Positions 6,555-7,907 of a stretch of DNA of 7,907 nucleotides are shown here, piece after piece. The notes under the pieces are model-generated. The model had not been told where the DNA came from and did no database searches. It saw only the letters and a program-made list of their open reading frames with translations. The DNA comes from Alloiococcus sp035301245 (GTDB lineage Bacteria > Bacillota > Bacilli > Lactobacillales > Carnobacteriaceae_A), in NCBI GenBank assembly GCA_035301245.1, contig DATGUS010000098.1, positions 1-7,907 of the forward strand, read 5' to 3'. The position numbers and the translations under genes were made by a program. The stretch's first letter is position 1; each line of letters starts with the position of its first letter.

Positions 6555-7907
6555 TTAGTCTTCTAGTCTTTGATTGTCTTTATGGTATTTAATGACACCT
6601 TCTGCACAGCGGTAAGCAATCGCACCGACTGTACCAGTTGGGTTGTTTCCTGAGTTGTGAACAAAAGTACTTGAACCTGCAACAAATAAGTTGTCACGGT
6701 CCCAGTGTTGTAACCAAGTATTTACGACACTGTTTTCTGGATCTGTTCCCATCGGTGTACCACCTGAGATATTAGTTGATTGATAAGGTACAATATCATA
6801 ATTACCTAAGTCATCGTTTTCAACATCGATGTGTTTAGCACCCATTTGCTCAACAATTTCTGCACATTTCTCAGTTAAGTATTTGTTTCTAGCATTGTCT
6901 TGTTCTGTCCAGTTGTAAGTGAGCATCACTTGTGGATTACCGAAGGCATCTTTATATGTCTCATCTAAGTCCAAGTAGTGATCTCTATGTGGACCAGTAT
7001 GTGCCATCGTATAAACTTCTAGTGTTCTAGTGAAGTTATTGATAGATTCTTTCTTAAACTCTTCACCCCATGCTGGCGTATCTTTACGAGTTGTGTTCGT
7101 AAAGATTGGACGGCTACCTGTTTGAACGAAGTGAATGGATCCACCATGTATGAAATCAAGGTCTTCATGGTCGAAGTTATCTCCATTATAATCATCCGCA
7201 ATCATACCAAGTGCCCCTGCTCCCATAAAGGTGTTGAACTGTTCATCGAAGAAACCAGTAGCACCTAGACCAGTTTGATAGCAGTAGTTGCTACCCAGTG
7301 TCCCTTTTTCAGTTTCTGGATCGTATTGTTCACCGATGTCAGAGACTCTAAGTAGTTTGTAGTTGTTAAATAAGAAGCTTGTTAGAACAACTACATCTGC
7401 CGGTTGGAAGAACTCTTCACGTGTTTCTGTATCGATAAATTTAACACCAGTGACTTTTTATCGTCATTTTCATCTGTAACGATTTCAGTTACATTGGAGT
7501 GATAACGAATTTCATAATTCCCTGTTTTTTCTGCTGTTTTCAATACCGTAACATCTGGAGTGGCTTTAGCATCGTATTCACATGCGAAACGTTCACAGAA
7601 GGCGCAGTACTGACACGGATTTAATGTTTCGCCATCTGGGTTTTCGTAACTTTGTGACATGTTAGAAGATGGCATCATAATTGGATGTAAGTCTAATTCT
7701 TGTGCTGCTTTTTCAAACATTTTTAATGTTTTTGTTTTGATCATTGGAGGGTTTGGATACGGGCTGGAACGCTTTTCACCTAGCGGGTTTTCCTCACCAC
7801 TGACCCCTGCAGTTTTTTCGAATTTATCGTAGTATTTTTCCATCTCATCAAAAGTAATTCCCCAGTCACGGTAACGTAGACCAGAATCTTCAGCGAGCTT
7901 TTCTTTA
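6555..7907 (-). pseudogene. GMC-family FAD oxidoreductase (gluconate 2-dehydrogenase-like), partial and frameshifted
   Basis: About 450 codons of a GMC flavoprotein; the N-terminus with the FAD-binding GxGxxG lies beyond the window. The first visible part (RYRDWGITFDEMEKYYDKFEKTAGVSG) is the family region that follows the FAD domain. Next comes a four-cysteine cluster, CQYCAFCERFAC (about 7580-7615). The frame then breaks at a five-base T run (7455-7459): one reading ends at a TAG at 7391, while the correct sequence resumes one frame over (VTGVKFIDTETREEFFQ, DVVVLTSFLFNNYKLLRVSD) and runs unbroken to the stop at 6555. One missing A/T in this run explains the break. The C-terminal GMC domain follows, with YQSTNISGGTPMG and HNSGNNPTGTVGAIAYR. 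Where relatives usually have the catalytic His (STHxxGG) this protein has Asn (codon 6771-6773). Substrate is unknown; a polyol, sugar acid or alcohol is typical. It may be a pseudogene, a phase-variable gene or a sequencing error. Confidence 0.8.

Noticed and set aside
7019..7201. Minus-strand open frame of 60 codons within the oxidoreductase
   Set aside because: It is an alternative frame inside well-recognised GMC coding sequence and encodes nothing recognisable.

Overview
The window looks like chromosomal DNA from a low-GC Firmicute of the family Staphylococcaceae. The strongest evidence is a complete FemA-type aminoacyltransferase and the first 46 residues of a FemB-like one. These enzymes build the glycine-rich interpeptide bridge of staphylococcal-type peptidoglycan. 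Genus and species cannot be fixed from the sequence; Staphylococcus and its close relatives are all possible. Every gene lies on the minus strand, so transcription runs from high to low coordinates.

In transcription order the layout is as follows. (1) 7907-6555: the C-terminal three quarters of a GMC-family FAD oxidoreductase (gluconate 2-dehydrogenase-like), broken by a one-base frameshift at a T5 run (7455-7459) and closed by a terminator. (2) 6400-5153: femA with its own leader and a terminator. (3) 5090-3798: a 430-residue transcription regulator with a sensor-like N-terminus, a GGDEF/cyclase-like middle and a C-terminal winged helix, again followed by a terminator. (4) 3670-331: a three-gene operon, M20 amidohydrolase, YfcC/DcuC-type permease and class I glutamine amidotransferase-like protein. 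Both intergenic gaps are 17 bases. The operon has a near-consensus sigma-A promoter and a long terminator stem. (5) 138-1: the start of a femB-like gene with its own near-consensus promoter, running off the window.

The M20 enzyme, permease and amidotransferase-like protein probably work together: the permease would import a carboxylated or N-acylated amino-acid-like compound, the amidohydrolase would deacylate it, and the GATase-like protein would act on an amide or gamma-glutamyl group. The adjacent regulator is the natural candidate to control them. The M20 promoter carries a perfect 10-bp palindrome at the expected +1 and repeated TTTCGG/TTTCGA motifs, which are candidate operators. The substrate cannot be read from the sequence.

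The most notable structural point is that femA and a femB-like gene, which are adjacent in Staphylococcus aureus, are separated here by about 5 kb holding the regulator and catabolic operon. No RNA gene, insertion sequence, CRISPR array or replication origin was seen. There is no gene-free stretch longer than 300 bases; the longest is 192 bases (139-330).
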